64,000 bases of DNA from SYOC01 sp964441775 (GCA_964441775.1 CAYTVL010000009.1:62001-126000); one strand, 5' to 3'; positions 1-9,375 are shown, numbered from the stretch's first letter. Program-made: numbers and translations. The notes: generated from the sequence alone by a model not told the origin.

Positions 1-1145
1 TCTAGAGGTTCGGCGTGCTCAATGCTCAGCGGCTTTTCGATGACGTCAACAAGCGCCGTACGCACTTTCATTTTCAGTGCTTCTGGCAGTTCTGGTAAGG
101 TCGTCCAGAGATCGCCATTCGCGACACGATGGCGAATTTCTGCTTTCGCTGCTCTGAGCAGCGTTTGTCCAGCCTCTTGCTGCGCGGCGCGTTCTTCTCG
201 GAGTAATTGCTCTTGCAGTTGTAAACAGAGTTGGGGAATGAGTGCAAATGGCAGCAGTTCAGTACAGAGCTGCCGGATCGCTTCTTCGTGCTGCTGGATC
301 TGTACCTGCAATTGTGCCCGTTGGAGGAGCAGTTTCTCGCGATTCCGCGTAAAGGAGCCGCCTTCCGCCGTAATTTTCGTCTCAACCCGTTCGATCGCTG
401 TCCGCAGTGCTTGCATCCGCGCCGCCGCTTGATCACGGTCACTTCGCAGTACGTCCAACTGCTGCTGGAGGTGGGTGATCTCTTGCTGTAACTTTTCCAC
501 TTCGTTAGAGAGATGACCGTTTTCCTTGGGGGTCACGAATCGAGAGAGATAGATCCCGAGATCCGCCTGCAGCCGTTCAGTAATGTCCAACCCCAGAAGC
601 GTCTTGATTGCCTCGGCAAGCGTTTGCTGGTCCGTGACGTCTTCTGCTAGTTGCTGAATCTTTTCTCCGTCAAAGAAAAAGAGCTGCGAAACGCCAGGCG
701 GGATCAAGTCGCGCACGAAGTCCTGCCAATGTTCTGCCGCGAGATCATCAAGCGTTTCTCCGTCCCGCTTCACTTCTAGATGTTCGACCAGTTTGTGAGC
801 GCCGTGTCGCTGCCAAGAGCGTGCGACTGTATACGTTTGCAAGGCTTCCACATCGGCATACTGAAATTCAAGTGTGATTGATGCGTAGGTCGGCTGAATG
901 AGCAATGTTGGACTGGAGTGAATCCGTCCGTCAAGGTAGCGTAGATACTCATCGCGGGAGACACGATTACCTAGCGCTCCTGACCCATACAAGCACAACC
1001 GTATGGCTTCAAAGAGCGTGCTTTTGCCAGCACCGTTCTTGCCGCCAAATAGCACGATGGGACGGGCTGCACGCGGGGCAAGTGCAAGGACTTGCTTGCC
1101 CCGAAACAAGCCAAAGTTATCCAAGGTAAGAGTCGTAAGAATCAT
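1..1145 (-). CDS. dndD: DndD, DNA phosphorothioation ATPase (partial, runs off left edge)
   Basis: An open frame runs from an ATG at 1145 to the window edge, giving about 381 residues of the N-terminal part. It begins MILTTLTLDNFGLFRGKQ and carries a Walker A motif, GGKNGAGKSTLFEA, near residue 33. The segment FFFDGEKIQQLAED near residue 155 is typical of DndD, an SMC/Rad50-like ATPase. A long Gln/Glu-rich coiled-coil region follows. DndD works with DndC and DndE in the complex that swaps a non-bridging oxygen of the DNA backbone for sulfur. The start overlaps the stop of the upstream dndC remnant in an ATGA arrangement, so the original operon junction is intact. The C-terminal Walker B half and any dndE lie outside the window. 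Confidence 0.88.
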   Translation of the reverse strand, partial: MILTTLTLDNFGLFRGKQVLALAPRAARPIVLFGGKNGAGKSTLFEAIRLCLYGSGALGNRVSRDEYLRYLDGRIHSSPTLLIQPTYASITLEFQYADVEALQTYTVARSWQRHGAHKLVEHLEVKRDGETLDDLAAEHWQDFVRDLIPPGVSQLFFFDGEKIQQLAEDVTDQQTLAEAIKTLLGLDITERLQADLGIYLSRFVTPKENGHLSNEVEKLQQEITHLQQQLDVLRSDRDQAAARMQALRTAIERVETKITAEGGSFTRNREKLLLQRAQLQVQIQQHEEAIRQLCTELLPFALIPQLCLQLQEQLLREERAAQQEAGQTLLRAAKAEIRHRVANGDLWTTLPELPEALKMKVRTALVDVIEKPLSIEHAEPL

Positions 1146-1927
1146 AAGCCTGTCGTGACTTCCATCGCTGTAATTTCTGCGTCTGACCGCCAATCCTCAT
1201 CAATCGCGGCTGCGATTTTTTGATGAATCGCCGAACGACGGCTCATGCCATTGTACTGCCGTTCGATGTCCAGGAGCTTCGCTACGAGCTTTGCTGGGAC
1301 ATCATGCTGCTGGCATATCCTATCGAGCACGCTACGTTCTTCGCCGGAAAAGACAGGTTGCTCGTCGGCCAGCCACTCCAACTCCTCCCCCGTCACCTCA
1401 CGATAGATCTTAGGAAGCGAGTCTTCCCAGTCTTGCTCTTCCCACCGCCATAGCCGGCGAATGAACTGCAGCTCGTCTGGGCGAATCAACTGCTCATGCG
1501 GATTGGGTCCTTCCACTCTGATTTTTTTCTGCACTTCGAGCAAGCGGCGCAACAACTGGCGACGAAATTCGAGTCTGTACGGCCCACGGCCAGCCTGGCC
1601 GTCCCGTTTCACCATCACTCGCCCGTTGCGCCGCTTGAATTCTCGGACTTGACTTTTCACTGCGGGGTCTTGTGTAGACGCAAGTAAGTCACGGTATTCG
1701 AGTAGGGGCTCCAACCAATCCTCACCGTGCTCAATCATCGCTTCCATCGATTTATCTTTTGTGACGACGGTACACACCCAACAGCCAAAACGACTATTAC
1801 CACACGAGGGTGTCGTCTTATCCACCACCAAGGGGCACTCTCCAGCTTGCGCGTTGCGATAGAGGGTTACGAGAGCACGGTTGTCGCTACCCCAAGGTGA
1901 AGAAACTTGCAGAAGATAGGTTTCTGT
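1142..1927 (-). pseudogene. dndC: DndC, phosphorothioation PAPS-reductase-like protein, 5'-truncated
   Basis: The frame matches the middle and C-terminus of DndC. It reads LLQVSSPWGSDNRALV, then CPLVVDKTTPSCGNSRFG and CWVCTVVTKDKSMEAMIE. The conserved cysteines of this region (C-x10-C, then a CxxC-type group) are present. About 260 residues remain; full DndC is roughly 500 and carries the ATP-pyrophosphatase P-loop in the missing N-terminal half. In-frame homology continues upstream of any likely start (a TTG at 1831 or earlier codons) and stops at a TAG at 1928-1930, only 12 bp from the end of the neighbouring HNH gene. The absent half and any dndB imply a deletion or replacement rather than a point mutation. 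The C-terminal fragment ends in an ATGA overlap with dndD. Confidence 0.85.
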
Positions 1928-1941
1928 CTACAATATCTTCT

Positions 1942-2862
1942 TTATGTTCCTAAGAATTTGTTCTTTCTGTGCCAGGCGAGATGAATAGGATTAGGCCATA
2001 GAGCCGAATCTTTGGGGAGTCGGATCTTTTGTCCGTGGTAATCACGAAGCGGTTTTTGATCAGGGCTCTGCTCCGTAAACTGTCCAATAGCAACGATCAC
2101 GGTATAGTTATCAGAAATCGTCCAAAATCCTTGGTCAAAAAGCCAATGAGCATTCTTGCTCAGCGCCAAGCCATTTTTTGGGTCGTTGTTGCGGGAGTCA
2201 GCAAACTGATGAATATGCGCCGCATCTACAATCCTATTGCCTGCGGTAATGGTGGTCAGTCGGTAGCCGGTCAGTGCGCAGGTGTACTCGTAAGCGGGGA
2301 TAACAGCCAAACGGAAGCGAGCCTCGCGCCCTTGTTGTTTTACATAATAGACTTTCTCGTCGGTTGCCTCAGCAATCTTGTCTGTACCACTAGATGCGGA
2401 CAAGTCGACAAGCGAATAAAGCGCTAAACGTTCCGTGGGTTGGAAATATTTCTCAATGAGAATACGACGAGCTTTATCGCGCAAGGTCGGGTCTTTTGTA
2501 AAAGCGACAAATTCTTCATTCAAGGTAGCATACCGAGTCAGATGCTTGTCAGGAGAAGGTTTGCCATTTTCATCCAGCACGGACCAGAATCCATCGCTTT
2601 TTAAGTGATGAAATGGTAAGCGAACATCCGGAGGTTGAGTGCGACGATGAGCAACTACATTCCAAAACTCAAAAAAACGGAAGGCGAGTTCAGGGGAAAG
2701 TGGTAGAACATCTTCTGGTAATTGTCCTTGCTCAGCGAGTTCCAAAACCACAAGAAGGAGAAGTGGTTTATGAGGTGCTGGATCTCCTCGAGCACGATCA
2801 ACCCTCAATCGAGCGAACTTAGTTAACCATTTCCCTGAATCTGCGACAGGTGAGTTACTCAT
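1942..2862 (-). CDS. HNH endonuclease with putative sulfur-binding (phosphorothioate-reader) domain
   Basis: A 306-residue protein is read from the ATG at 2862; a TTG at 2937 would add 25 residues of poor quality. The C-terminal half has an HNH fold: YTCALTGYRL, then IVDAAHIHQFADSRNNDP and NGLALSKNAHWLFDQGFW. The N-terminal part contains RGDPAPHKPLLLLVVLELAE followed by a Phe/Trp-rich region, resembling the DNA sulfur-binding domain of ScoMcrA-type enzymes that cut phosphorothioated DNA. That N-terminal assignment is inference from a remembered motif. The gene lies inside a Dnd cluster whose dndC is broken at its 3' flank. It is transcribed divergently from the GHKL ATPase. Base composition looks more AT-rich than in the housekeeping genes. 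It could instead be a generic HNH restriction enzyme. Confidence 0.72.
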   Translation of the reverse strand: MSNSPVADSGKWLTKFARLRVDRARGDPAPHKPLLLLVVLELAEQGQLPEDVLPLSPELAFRFFEFWNVVAHRRTQPPDVRLPFHHLKSDGFWSVLDENGKPSPDKHLTRYATLNEEFVAFTKDPTLRDKARRILIEKYFQPTERLALYSLVDLSASSGTDKIAEATDEKVYYVKQQGREARFRLAVIPAYEYTCALTGYRLTTITAGNRIVDAAHIHQFADSRNNDPKNGLALSKNAHWLFDQGFWTISDNYTVIVAIGQFTEQSPDQKPLRDYHGQKIRLPKDSALWPNPIHLAWHRKNKFLGT

Positions 2863-3081
2863 TAAAGAAATATCTTCACGAAAGGCTATAAGATTTTTGG
2901 TCGGGTAAATATCTCTTCTGCGACTGGAAGTCAACAAAAGTTCGTTGGAAGTTTATTGGTTTGATTCTGGAAGTTTTGTTTCAACAATGTAGCTTCGGTA
3001 ACGCGACAAGAAGCTTGTGATTCTCTGTCTGACAAGATAACTTGCCCATGTTTTTCCCGTGTTCCTCATTAGAGGTGAACA

Positions 3082-5058
3082 ATGCCTTACCCGTTAGCCC
3101 TTTTGGAGAAAGGCCAGGCCCCTGCAAAGTCGGACGATGTTCTTCGAAGAATCGTTCAACATCTTGTTTCCTCCTACATCAGTGCTTGGGATCCGCTGAA
3201 TGAGCTTATTCAGAACGCAGTTGATGCGATCAATCAACGAGCAGTCCGAGAAGACGGAGCGTTCCGTGGAAAGCTCTTAATATGGGTCGACAAAGCTTCA
3301 AGCACAGTCACGATAGAAGATAATGGAATAGGTATTACTCCTGGCAGTGCTGACACCATGATTTTGCCAGGCGGAAGTTTCAAAACGACCGGCAATACGT
3401 ACGGTCATAAAGGGCTTGGCTTCACTTACTGTGCTCACATTGCTGAATATATTGAGATTGAAACAGAAGAGCATGGAACACAGCGTAGAGATCATTGGAA
3501 ATTTAGTGGAGGTTATGAATGGTTAACTGACCCGACAAAATCTCCCTCGCTCGACTATAATCTTTCAGGGTCGATTCGCTCCTTGGCTGGCTCCGGCACT
3601 ACTGTCAGTCTCTGTTTCGCGATTGGCCAATACGAACCTAACATTGCGAACACCTCAGTCTTGGATGGTTTCTTCGAATGGGCTAGCGATGTGAAGCTTC
3701 TGGCATTCATACTGAGAACTCGTACAGCCATCGGTCAGGTAGGTCCTCTATTTGGCCAACCTCCATCTGTAGATGTCGACGTCGAAGTGAACTTCATGAG
3801 CAGTGGAGCAAAACTTTCTGTTCCATACAGTTTCTTTGACTTCCAGACCCTAGCACCTTTTAATCAGCAGAATTTTCCTCAGGCTAGTGAGTACGCAACA
3901 GAAATTTATTTGAACCCTCGAAGACCGAACAAGGCTCAGTTCGGCATTTTTCAGGTGTTTTCCCATGACGCTTCCAACCCGGGACAACCATTGAAGGTTG
4001 GAAAGACACGTGGAGGCGTTTCTTTTAGCACCTACGTTTATGCGTGTGGCAAGGAGAATCTTGCCGCTGCATTGGAGTTATACGATCCTCGTTTGGGAGA
4101 CGAATTCAAGCATCTAACGTTCACAACTGATGTCCATCTGGCAATTGATGGGATGCCTTGTGGGGTGCCTATTGATTCCTGGAATAACTTTGGGGCACAC
4201 GAGCAGCGCTATTTTGCAATGGTCAATACAGAACTGGCATTCGGAACTGTTTTAGATGCTGGTAGGAAAACTATCACCCGACACTATGTAGATCTGATTG
4301 TAAATAAGATTGTTGAAATGACAAAAGACGCGGCCTATTTTGCTGGAAGAACATCTTTCTACGAGCTATCAACACAGCTTCATACTCGAGTGGCTCCTCC
4401 AACTCGGACTCCTCTGGACTACATCCGTAGATGGAGCGCCTATCCCCTTTTGGCTTCATCTGGCCTGTTACTCAACAAGGAACCAGATGATGAGTTAGGC
4501 GCTTACGTTCTCTTTGGAGAATTAGTAGGACGCGGGCATATTCCGGGATATATAATTCAGTACATATCTGGCGGCGCAATCTATGACGCTGCGTTTGAGT
4601 TTGAGTTAAACCTAAAAAATGGGAATCATTTGAATCCATCTGCAAATGGGAACACGAAGTATGGAGTTGGGCAGGCATTGGTTCAGCAGCAACAGAGAAC
4701 TTCGGGGTTTCCAACCTATAAATGGAGTAATCCTGCTACAGGCCAGATTCATCTTGTGACTGAGTTTAAGGTCGCTGCAGAAGAATTACTTCGGGATATA
4801 CAAAAACGCCGGAGTGAGAAGCAGATTCAAGATATCAACTTGCTTATTTGTATTCGTTTCAACGAGAAAGAAATCCGTGATCTTCAAGGTGCGGTAATTC
4901 CAGTTTCTGACGCTGCACGTAAGCTTTCAGGTGTCACTCACGAGCTTAGTTATGCAGGGCATACCGTCCAGATGATCTGTTTAGGAAATGTAATTGCTGA
5001 ACTTGAAAAAGAAGAGTTGCTTCACCGTTACAATTTTTCAATTAAAGCAACTAAATAA
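3082..5058 (+). CDS. GHKL (HSP90/gyrB-like) ATPase, defence-associated
   Basis: A 658-residue protein with an N-terminal GHKL ATP-binding fold. ELIQNAVDAINQ is motif N (about residue 40), DNGIGI is the ADP/Mg loop (about 85), and GHKGLGF is the glycine-rich lid (about 112). The remaining 500 residues are not recognised, apart from general resemblance to large HSP90-like ATPases found in restriction and defence islands. An AGAGGTG Shine-Dalgarno lies 8 bp before the ATG. The gene is divergent from the HNH gene with about 220 bp between, and its last 8 bp overlap the truncated end of the convergent PLD-helicase. The AT-rich composition suggests transfer. A role with the HNH nuclease is inferred from position only. 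Confidence 0.75.
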   Translation: MPYPLALLEKGQAPAKSDDVLRRIVQHLVSSYISAWDPLNELIQNAVDAINQRAVREDGAFRGKLLIWVDKASSTVTIEDNGIGITPGSADTMILPGGSFKTTGNTYGHKGLGFTYCAHIAEYIEIETEEHGTQRRDHWKFSGGYEWLTDPTKSPSLDYNLSGSIRSLAGSGTTVSLCFAIGQYEPNIANTSVLDGFFEWASDVKLLAFILRTRTAIGQVGPLFGQPPSVDVDVEVNFMSSGAKLSVPYSFFDFQTLAPFNQQNFPQASEYATEIYLNPRRPNKAQFGIFQVFSHDASNPGQPLKVGKTRGGVSFSTYVYACGKENLAAALELYDPRLGDEFKHLTFTTDVHLAIDGMPCGVPIDSWNNFGAHEQRYFAMVNTELAFGTVLDAGRKTITRHYVDLIVNKIVEMTKDAAYFAGRTSFYELSTQLHTRVAPPTRTPLDYIRRWSAYPLLASSGLLLNKEPDDELGAYVLFGELVGRGHIPGYIIQYISGGAIYDAAFEFELNLKNGNHLNPSANGNTKYGVGQALVQQQQRTSGFPTYKWSNPATGQIHLVTEFKVAAEELLRDIQKRRSEKQIQDINLLICIRFNEKEIRDLQGAVIPVSDAARKLSGVTHELSYAGHTVQMICLGNVIAELEKEELLHRYNFSIKATK

Positions 5059-6865
5059 CTTGCGGCATTTCAGAAACATCTACTTCTTCATCAAGACACT
5101 TAATTGCCACAACTGTAGCAATGCGCTGTTCTCCAAGCAGACGAAGAGCTGCCTCCTGTGTGGCTGGTGACTCTCGGGAGGTATACGAGAGATAAGGAAG
5201 CTTCGCGGCTCGGAGCACGTCGCCCACAGCATCGGCTTGTGCGAGGTCAGCACAGTAGATGAGACAGCGCTGCAAAGGACAACTTTCCACGAGTTCTCTC
5301 AAAACTCGAATTTTATCTTGACATCGTTTCAAGACGTTTGCTCTGCGAAAGAGAAGCCGATCGAGTTCACTTGTCCCTTTTTCTAGATCGGCACTTTCTC
5401 TTTCCTCTTCCGCTTCTGATGTCTTCTGTGCAATCTCTTGTGACAGTTCTTGGTATTCCTCAAACTCTTTATCCGATAACTCTGCGAATTCTACTCGGTA
5501 GTCATAGCGACAAAGGACGGTCCCCACAGCTCGTGCGAAGGGGAATGAGTACACCACACCGCCGAAATAGTCGCGAACGGCCGCTGTGCCTTCAGTATCG
5601 AACGGCCGTGTTAAGGTGGCGGTTAGTCCGAGACGAAGCCCGTAACCCTCTCGCATTGCTTGCTGAAAGAACGGCGCCCCAAGTCGATGAACCTCATCGC
5701 CAATGAACAGGAGAGAGGCTGAGGTGGGCAACGCATCCTGAAGTAAAGTCTGAAACCGCTTACTCGCCAGTGAATGATAAGTCCCCACGAGCGCAATCAG
5801 TTGATCTGGTAAACCGTGAGAATCCTCTCGCACTAGGCAAAGTCGGTTAAAGGCTTGGTCTTGCCAATCAGTTGAGTCTCCAACAATGGCAAGCGGGGGA
5901 GTGAATCCTCCTTCTGCACGGATCTCACGCTGCCATTGAGATACGAGCGCATCCGTGGGGACACCGATAATGACGCCCTGGAGACCAGGCGTACGCCTCG
6001 CGGCAGTTAAGGCGATCCGGGTTTTTCCTGTCCCAGTCGCCATATCTAAAATGCCGCGTCGACCTGCGTGTTCCCAAGCGGCAACCGCCTCTTCTTGATA
6101 CGGTCGCAGAGCGGGGCGCGTAGGCTCTGTCTGTCCTGGGTAAATGTTTGTCTTGGGTGCGTATGGCCTTCCTGGAAGGCGATATTGCTGAATACGACTC
6201 CGGATGGCGTCAGGAATCGTATAGATGCGGAGATAAGGCTCTTGACCCGACCAAAGCCTCTCGAAGCGTTTACCGTCCGCATCGACCATGTCGACTGTCG
6301 CTTCATTCCAGGAAGAGAAAACTTTCAGTGACTCGTAGTTCCGAGTCCCCTGAATGCTGTCATTGTAAGACCCGTTGAAACTCACCCGATTCCCATGTGC
6401 ATCGGTAAAGACACCAAACTTGTCGTGGAACTCTCCGCTCAGCGCATCGGTTGGGACAGCAAAGCGAAACTCTAACAAACTATCGGCTACCATCCAGGCC
6501 AGAGTGGAAAGGGTTTCAGTCGCTAAACTGATCTCAATGTCATCCAGAGAGCGCTGGAGCGACTGGCATAGAATAGGGTTGTTGGCGGCGTCCATTCCTG
6601 TTCGCAGTGCTTCCCATTCTTCTTGTGATAAAATCGGGCTCGTCACCCAGCGGGCGCGCCCGCCATTTCTCACAAGGGCCGCCAATCCTATCGCGTTTAT
6701 CCGAAGCCACCCTGCGCTAAAGAAACCCACTCCTCGATCGTATGCGATACTTCGGAGAAGAAGAGGCTGGAAGAAATCTCGAACAAGGTCCGCCGTGCTC
6801 GTTGTAAGAGTGGGGAGGAGGCGCAGCGCCGTGAAAGGGCCAGATTGCTGTTTAACCTCGAGCAT
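5051..6865 (-). CDS. PLD-nuclease/SF2 helicase fusion, C-terminally truncated
   Basis: About 604 residues from the ATG at 6865, which has GAGG upstream; a TTG at 6880 is an alternative. The N-terminal phospholipase-D-like domain shows GVGFFSAGWL and then HDKFGVF followed by VSFNGSYND, the H-x-K and G/S-x-N signature. The helicase core follows with Walker A DMATGTGKTRIA (about residue 280), DEVH box GDEVHR (about 395) and motif III LTATLTRP. The second RecA lobe begins (CLIYCADLAQADAV) but the protein ends at CLDEEVDVSEMPQVI and a TAG. Motif VI (QxxGRxxR), which should follow, is absent. Such proteins occur in anti-phage islands. Helicase function is doubtful; the nuclease domain could still be made. 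Confidence 0.78.
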   Translation of the reverse strand: MLEVKQQSGPFTALRLLPTLTTSTADLVRDFFQPLLLRSIAYDRGVGFFSAGWLRINAIGLAALVRNGGRARWVTSPILSQEEWEALRTGMDAANNPILCQSLQRSLDDIEISLATETLSTLAWMVADSLLEFRFAVPTDALSGEFHDKFGVFTDAHGNRVSFNGSYNDSIQGTRNYESLKVFSSWNEATVDMVDADGKRFERLWSGQEPYLRIYTIPDAIRSRIQQYRLPGRPYAPKTNIYPGQTEPTRPALRPYQEEAVAAWEHAGRRGILDMATGTGKTRIALTAARRTPGLQGVIIGVPTDALVSQWQREIRAEGGFTPPLAIVGDSTDWQDQAFNRLCLVREDSHGLPDQLIALVGTYHSLASKRFQTLLQDALPTSASLLFIGDEVHRLGAPFFQQAMREGYGLRLGLTATLTRPFDTEGTAAVRDYFGGVVYSFPFARAVGTVLCRYDYRVEFAELSDKEFEEYQELSQEIAQKTSEAEEERESADLEKGTSELDRLLFRRANVLKRCQDKIRVLRELVESCPLQRCLIYCADLAQADAVGDVLRAAKLPYLSYTSRESPATQEAALRLLGEQRIATVVAIKCLDEEVDVSEMPQVI

Positions 6866-6974
6866 AGAACCTCGGTGCAAAGATGCTTCACATCAAGAAC
6901 AAGTCCAGAAATACACGAGGAAGGGGTTTGTGTAGTAGTGCTCCACGACGAGGAAGGCATCAGTCAAAGGTTTC

Positions 6975-7307
6975 TCAAAGCAACGTCAAAACACCCACGG
7001 TTGGATCCGCGTCGAGCGCTTTGATGTCGTCGTAGTGCCGTCTCAGTATCTGTTCAATCTCTGTGGTCGAACAGTTACCTCGACGAATCCAAATCACCTT
7101 TGGTGGAAAGCCTCGCACCATGCACAAGTCACTAAAATCCGCGTCTTTTGTGACCAGCAAAAATTCCTCGTGCCGTGCATACTTGTGCACTTCCTGATCA
7201 AGCACGCGATCAAGCCCAAGTGGGTACACATGGTCAGAGTGCGGGTACAGGTCCGCCAGTCGGGTAACAAGACGTGGCGACAAGTTTTGGTCGAACAGGA
7301 GTTTCAT
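6975..7307 (-). CDS. DUF5615 PIN-like toxin
   Basis: A 110-residue protein starting MKLLFDQNLSPRLVTRLA, the hallmark of DUF5615, a PIN-like family. Acidic residues typical of the fold are visible: the first Asp in LLFDQNLS, the TKDADF segment, and Asp/Glu near the middle. The ATG at 7307 is chosen because it overlaps the stop of the upstream DUF433 gene (ATGA), giving a coupled antitoxin-toxin pair. A longer reading to 7358 has no family support. Predicted role is the toxin, presumed RNase, of a type II module that may stabilise the surrounding defence island. Confidence 0.82.
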   Translation of the reverse strand: MKLLFDQNLSPRLVTRLADLYPHSDHVYPLGLDRVLDQEVHKYARHEEFLLVTKDADFSDLCMVRGFPPKVIWIRRGNCSTTEIEQILRRHYDDIKALDADPTVGVLTLL

Positions 7308-7528
7308 GCCGCCAGAATGACCAAGCGTTTTTCCCGGTCCGCCGCATACGCCAGACACGCTCGGATATCCTCTTCAGTAAGATAAGGAAAGTCAGCAAGC
7401 ACTTCCTGTTGGGACATGCCAGAGGCGAGATACTCCAAGACGTCATAGACAGTAATTCTCATCCCTCGAATACAAGGTTTGCCGCCACGTTTGCCAGGCT
7501 CAATAGTAATGATCTCTTGGTAATTCAT
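7304..7528 (-). CDS. DUF433 antitoxin
   Basis: A 74-residue protein with the DUF433 pattern: GKPCIRGMRITVYDVLEYLA, then SGMSQQEVLADFPYLTEEDI and an alanine-rich C-terminus. DUF433 proteins are small winged-helix-like DNA-binding proteins that usually precede DUF5615 or PIN toxins and probably repress their own operon. The stop codon overlaps the toxin start by one base in ATGA, indicating translational coupling. The 5' end faces the methyltransferase gene across about 185 bp, in which no clear promoter was recognised. Confidence 0.82.
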   Translation of the reverse strand: MNYQEIITIEPGKRGGKPCIRGMRITVYDVLEYLASGMSQQEVLADFPYLTEEDIRACLAYAADREKRLVILAA

Positions 7529-7713
7529 AAACTGATGGTAGAGCGAACTTCTTTGATCAGCAAGAGTTCACCAGCAAAGGAGGGACAAGAGAACTTTTTC
7601 TCCCAAATAGGCTGTCAGGAGGAGATAGACAGTTACTATATCTTGTGACTCCAGCTTGCTTAGCGCCGCCCTTTACAAATTCCATCGCTTTCTCAATTCT
7701 CACGAGACACAGC

Positions 7714-9375
7714 ATGGAAACATCAGTACGCAAAACTGTCGGGAAACATATCAGAGGGAATCGGTATTTCCACGTCTCGGCGCTTGAGGGTCTCGCCCCA
7801 CTCCTACGAGAACAGGTGCAACTTGCTGCGGCGCACGCTGGTCTTCGTGTCGACACGGACTTTAATGTTGTCAAAATAGACGAGGAAAAGAGTCAGATCT
7901 CCTTGCTCTCCTACGAGCACTTCTTTGAGCACCCGTTCCCATGCCTCAAGTACTCGTACGTTGTCGATCTCACGTCTGATCGGGTCAAACACCTTCGTTA
8001 TGACTTGTCTGAGAATCCACCTATTTTGCACAGGAAAGAACTGCTCCTGCCACACGACCATCCGCAGCGTCATTTGTTTGCAAAGTTGACGAAGCAACTT
8101 GAAGCCGCTGGTCTCTTTCGTGAGGCGCGTCGTATTGGCTTCGCTCGCGTGTGGGAAGAGCGCCTGCAAACAGCAGGCTACGAAGTGAAAGAACATCAGC
8201 TTGTGGCCTTGAATGGCGCTCCACAACCACAGCTGCCCTTGTCAGAAACACCTGCACGACACCGCACCGCTCTCCAGCGGTATGCGCTCTCCACTCCGAT
8301 GCAGGCGCTCCATCGTCATGGTTATCTCGATGGGTCAGGAACCGTCTTCGATTATGGTTGTGGCAAAGGGGATGATGTGCGCATCCTTCGTCACAATGGG
8401 TTCACGGCAAATGGCTGGGACCCGCATTTTGCCCCGGACACGCCGAAGACACGAGCCGACATTGTAAACCTTGGCTTTGTGCTCAATGTAATTGAAGATC
8501 CCGCTGAGCGTGCTCGCGTCCTGCGCGACGCGTACGCACTTGCGGACAAGGTGCTCGCGGTTGCTGTCATGTTAACTGGGAGAGCGGCGCAAAATGGCGA
8601 AACGTTTGGTGACGGAGTGCGGACGAGCCACAACACGTTTCAGAAATACTTCACTCAAGGGGAGTTGCGAGACTATCTCTTATCTGTGCTCGATAAAGAA
8701 CCTGTGGCTGTTGGTCCAGGCGTGTTTTTCGTCTTTAAGGACGAGAGTGAAGAGCAACACTTCTTTGCTCAACGCGTGCGGGCTCGTGGCGGTCTCGACC
8801 GCCTCATCGGCCGTTTGCCCAAGCCCACGAGAGCCGAACGAGAACAAGCCTTCTACGAAACCCATCAGGCCATGCTCGACTTCGTGTGGGAAACATGGCT
8901 TGAACTTGGACGGAAGCCAGAACCTAGCGAAGTGCGACAACAGGCGGAGATTGAGCGCGTCTTCGGTTCGCTCGGCAAGGCACTCCGTTTTCTCGAACGC
9001 TTTCATGGCGATGACGCCGTACATGCTGCCTTTCGCTCACGGAAAGCAGATCTGACGGTCTACTTTGCCTTGCAGCAGTTTGAACAGCGGAAAACCTCTA
9101 CCGCACTTTCTGATGAACTACGGCGTGATGTCCGCGTCTTCTTCGGCGGCTATCAGAACGCTCAAGCCGAGGCGCGGCAGATGCTCTTCTCGGCAGGCAA
9201 GCGCGACGTGGTGCGACAACTGTGTCGTGAAGCGGCGCATACTGGGTTAGGCTGGCTTGAGAAAGACCGGGCCCTATACCTCCACACCAGCCTGGTGGAG
9301 CGCCTGCCCGCTGTGCTGCGCGTCTACATTGGGTGTGCGAGTTATCTCTACGGTGATGTGCCAGTACAGATTTGA
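7714..9375 (+). CDS. DNA phosphorothioation-associated putative methyltransferase
   Basis: A 553-residue protein from the ATG at 7714 (METSVRKTVGKHIRGNRYFH); the upstream in-frame ATG at 7645 adds 23 residues without family resemblance. The N-terminal segment matches the Dnd-associated methyltransferase family (TIGR04096-type): KTVGKHIRGNRYFHVSALE and HLRYDLSENPPILHRKE. A class I SAM-binding motif, VFDYGCGKGDDVR, appears near residue 212, followed by NLGFVLNVIEDP. The C-terminal half is alpha-helical with no recognised domain. The family is known mainly by its co-occurrence with dnd genes; substrate unknown. The stop overlaps the next gene in TTGA, so the two are probably co-translated. Confidence 0.85.
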   Translation: METSVRKTVGKHIRGNRYFHVSALEGLAPLLREQVQLAAAHAGLRVDTDFNVVKIDEEKSQISLLSYEHFFEHPFPCLKYSYVVDLTSDRVKHLRYDLSENPPILHRKELLLPHDHPQRHLFAKLTKQLEAAGLFREARRIGFARVWEERLQTAGYEVKEHQLVALNGAPQPQLPLSETPARHRTALQRYALSTPMQALHRHGYLDGSGTVFDYGCGKGDDVRILRHNGFTANGWDPHFAPDTPKTRADIVNLGFVLNVIEDPAERARVLRDAYALADKVLAVAVMLTGRAAQNGETFGDGVRTSHNTFQKYFTQGELRDYLLSVLDKEPVAVGPGVFFVFKDESEEQHFFAQRVRARGGLDRLIGRLPKPTRAEREQAFYETHQAMLDFVWETWLELGRKPEPSEVRQQAEIERVFGSLGKALRFLERFHGDDAVHAAFRSRKADLTVYFALQQFEQRKTSTALSDELRRDVRVFFGGYQNAQAEARQMLFSAGKRDVVRQLCREAAHTGLGWLEKDRALYLHTSLVERLPAVLRVYIGCASYLYGDVPVQI

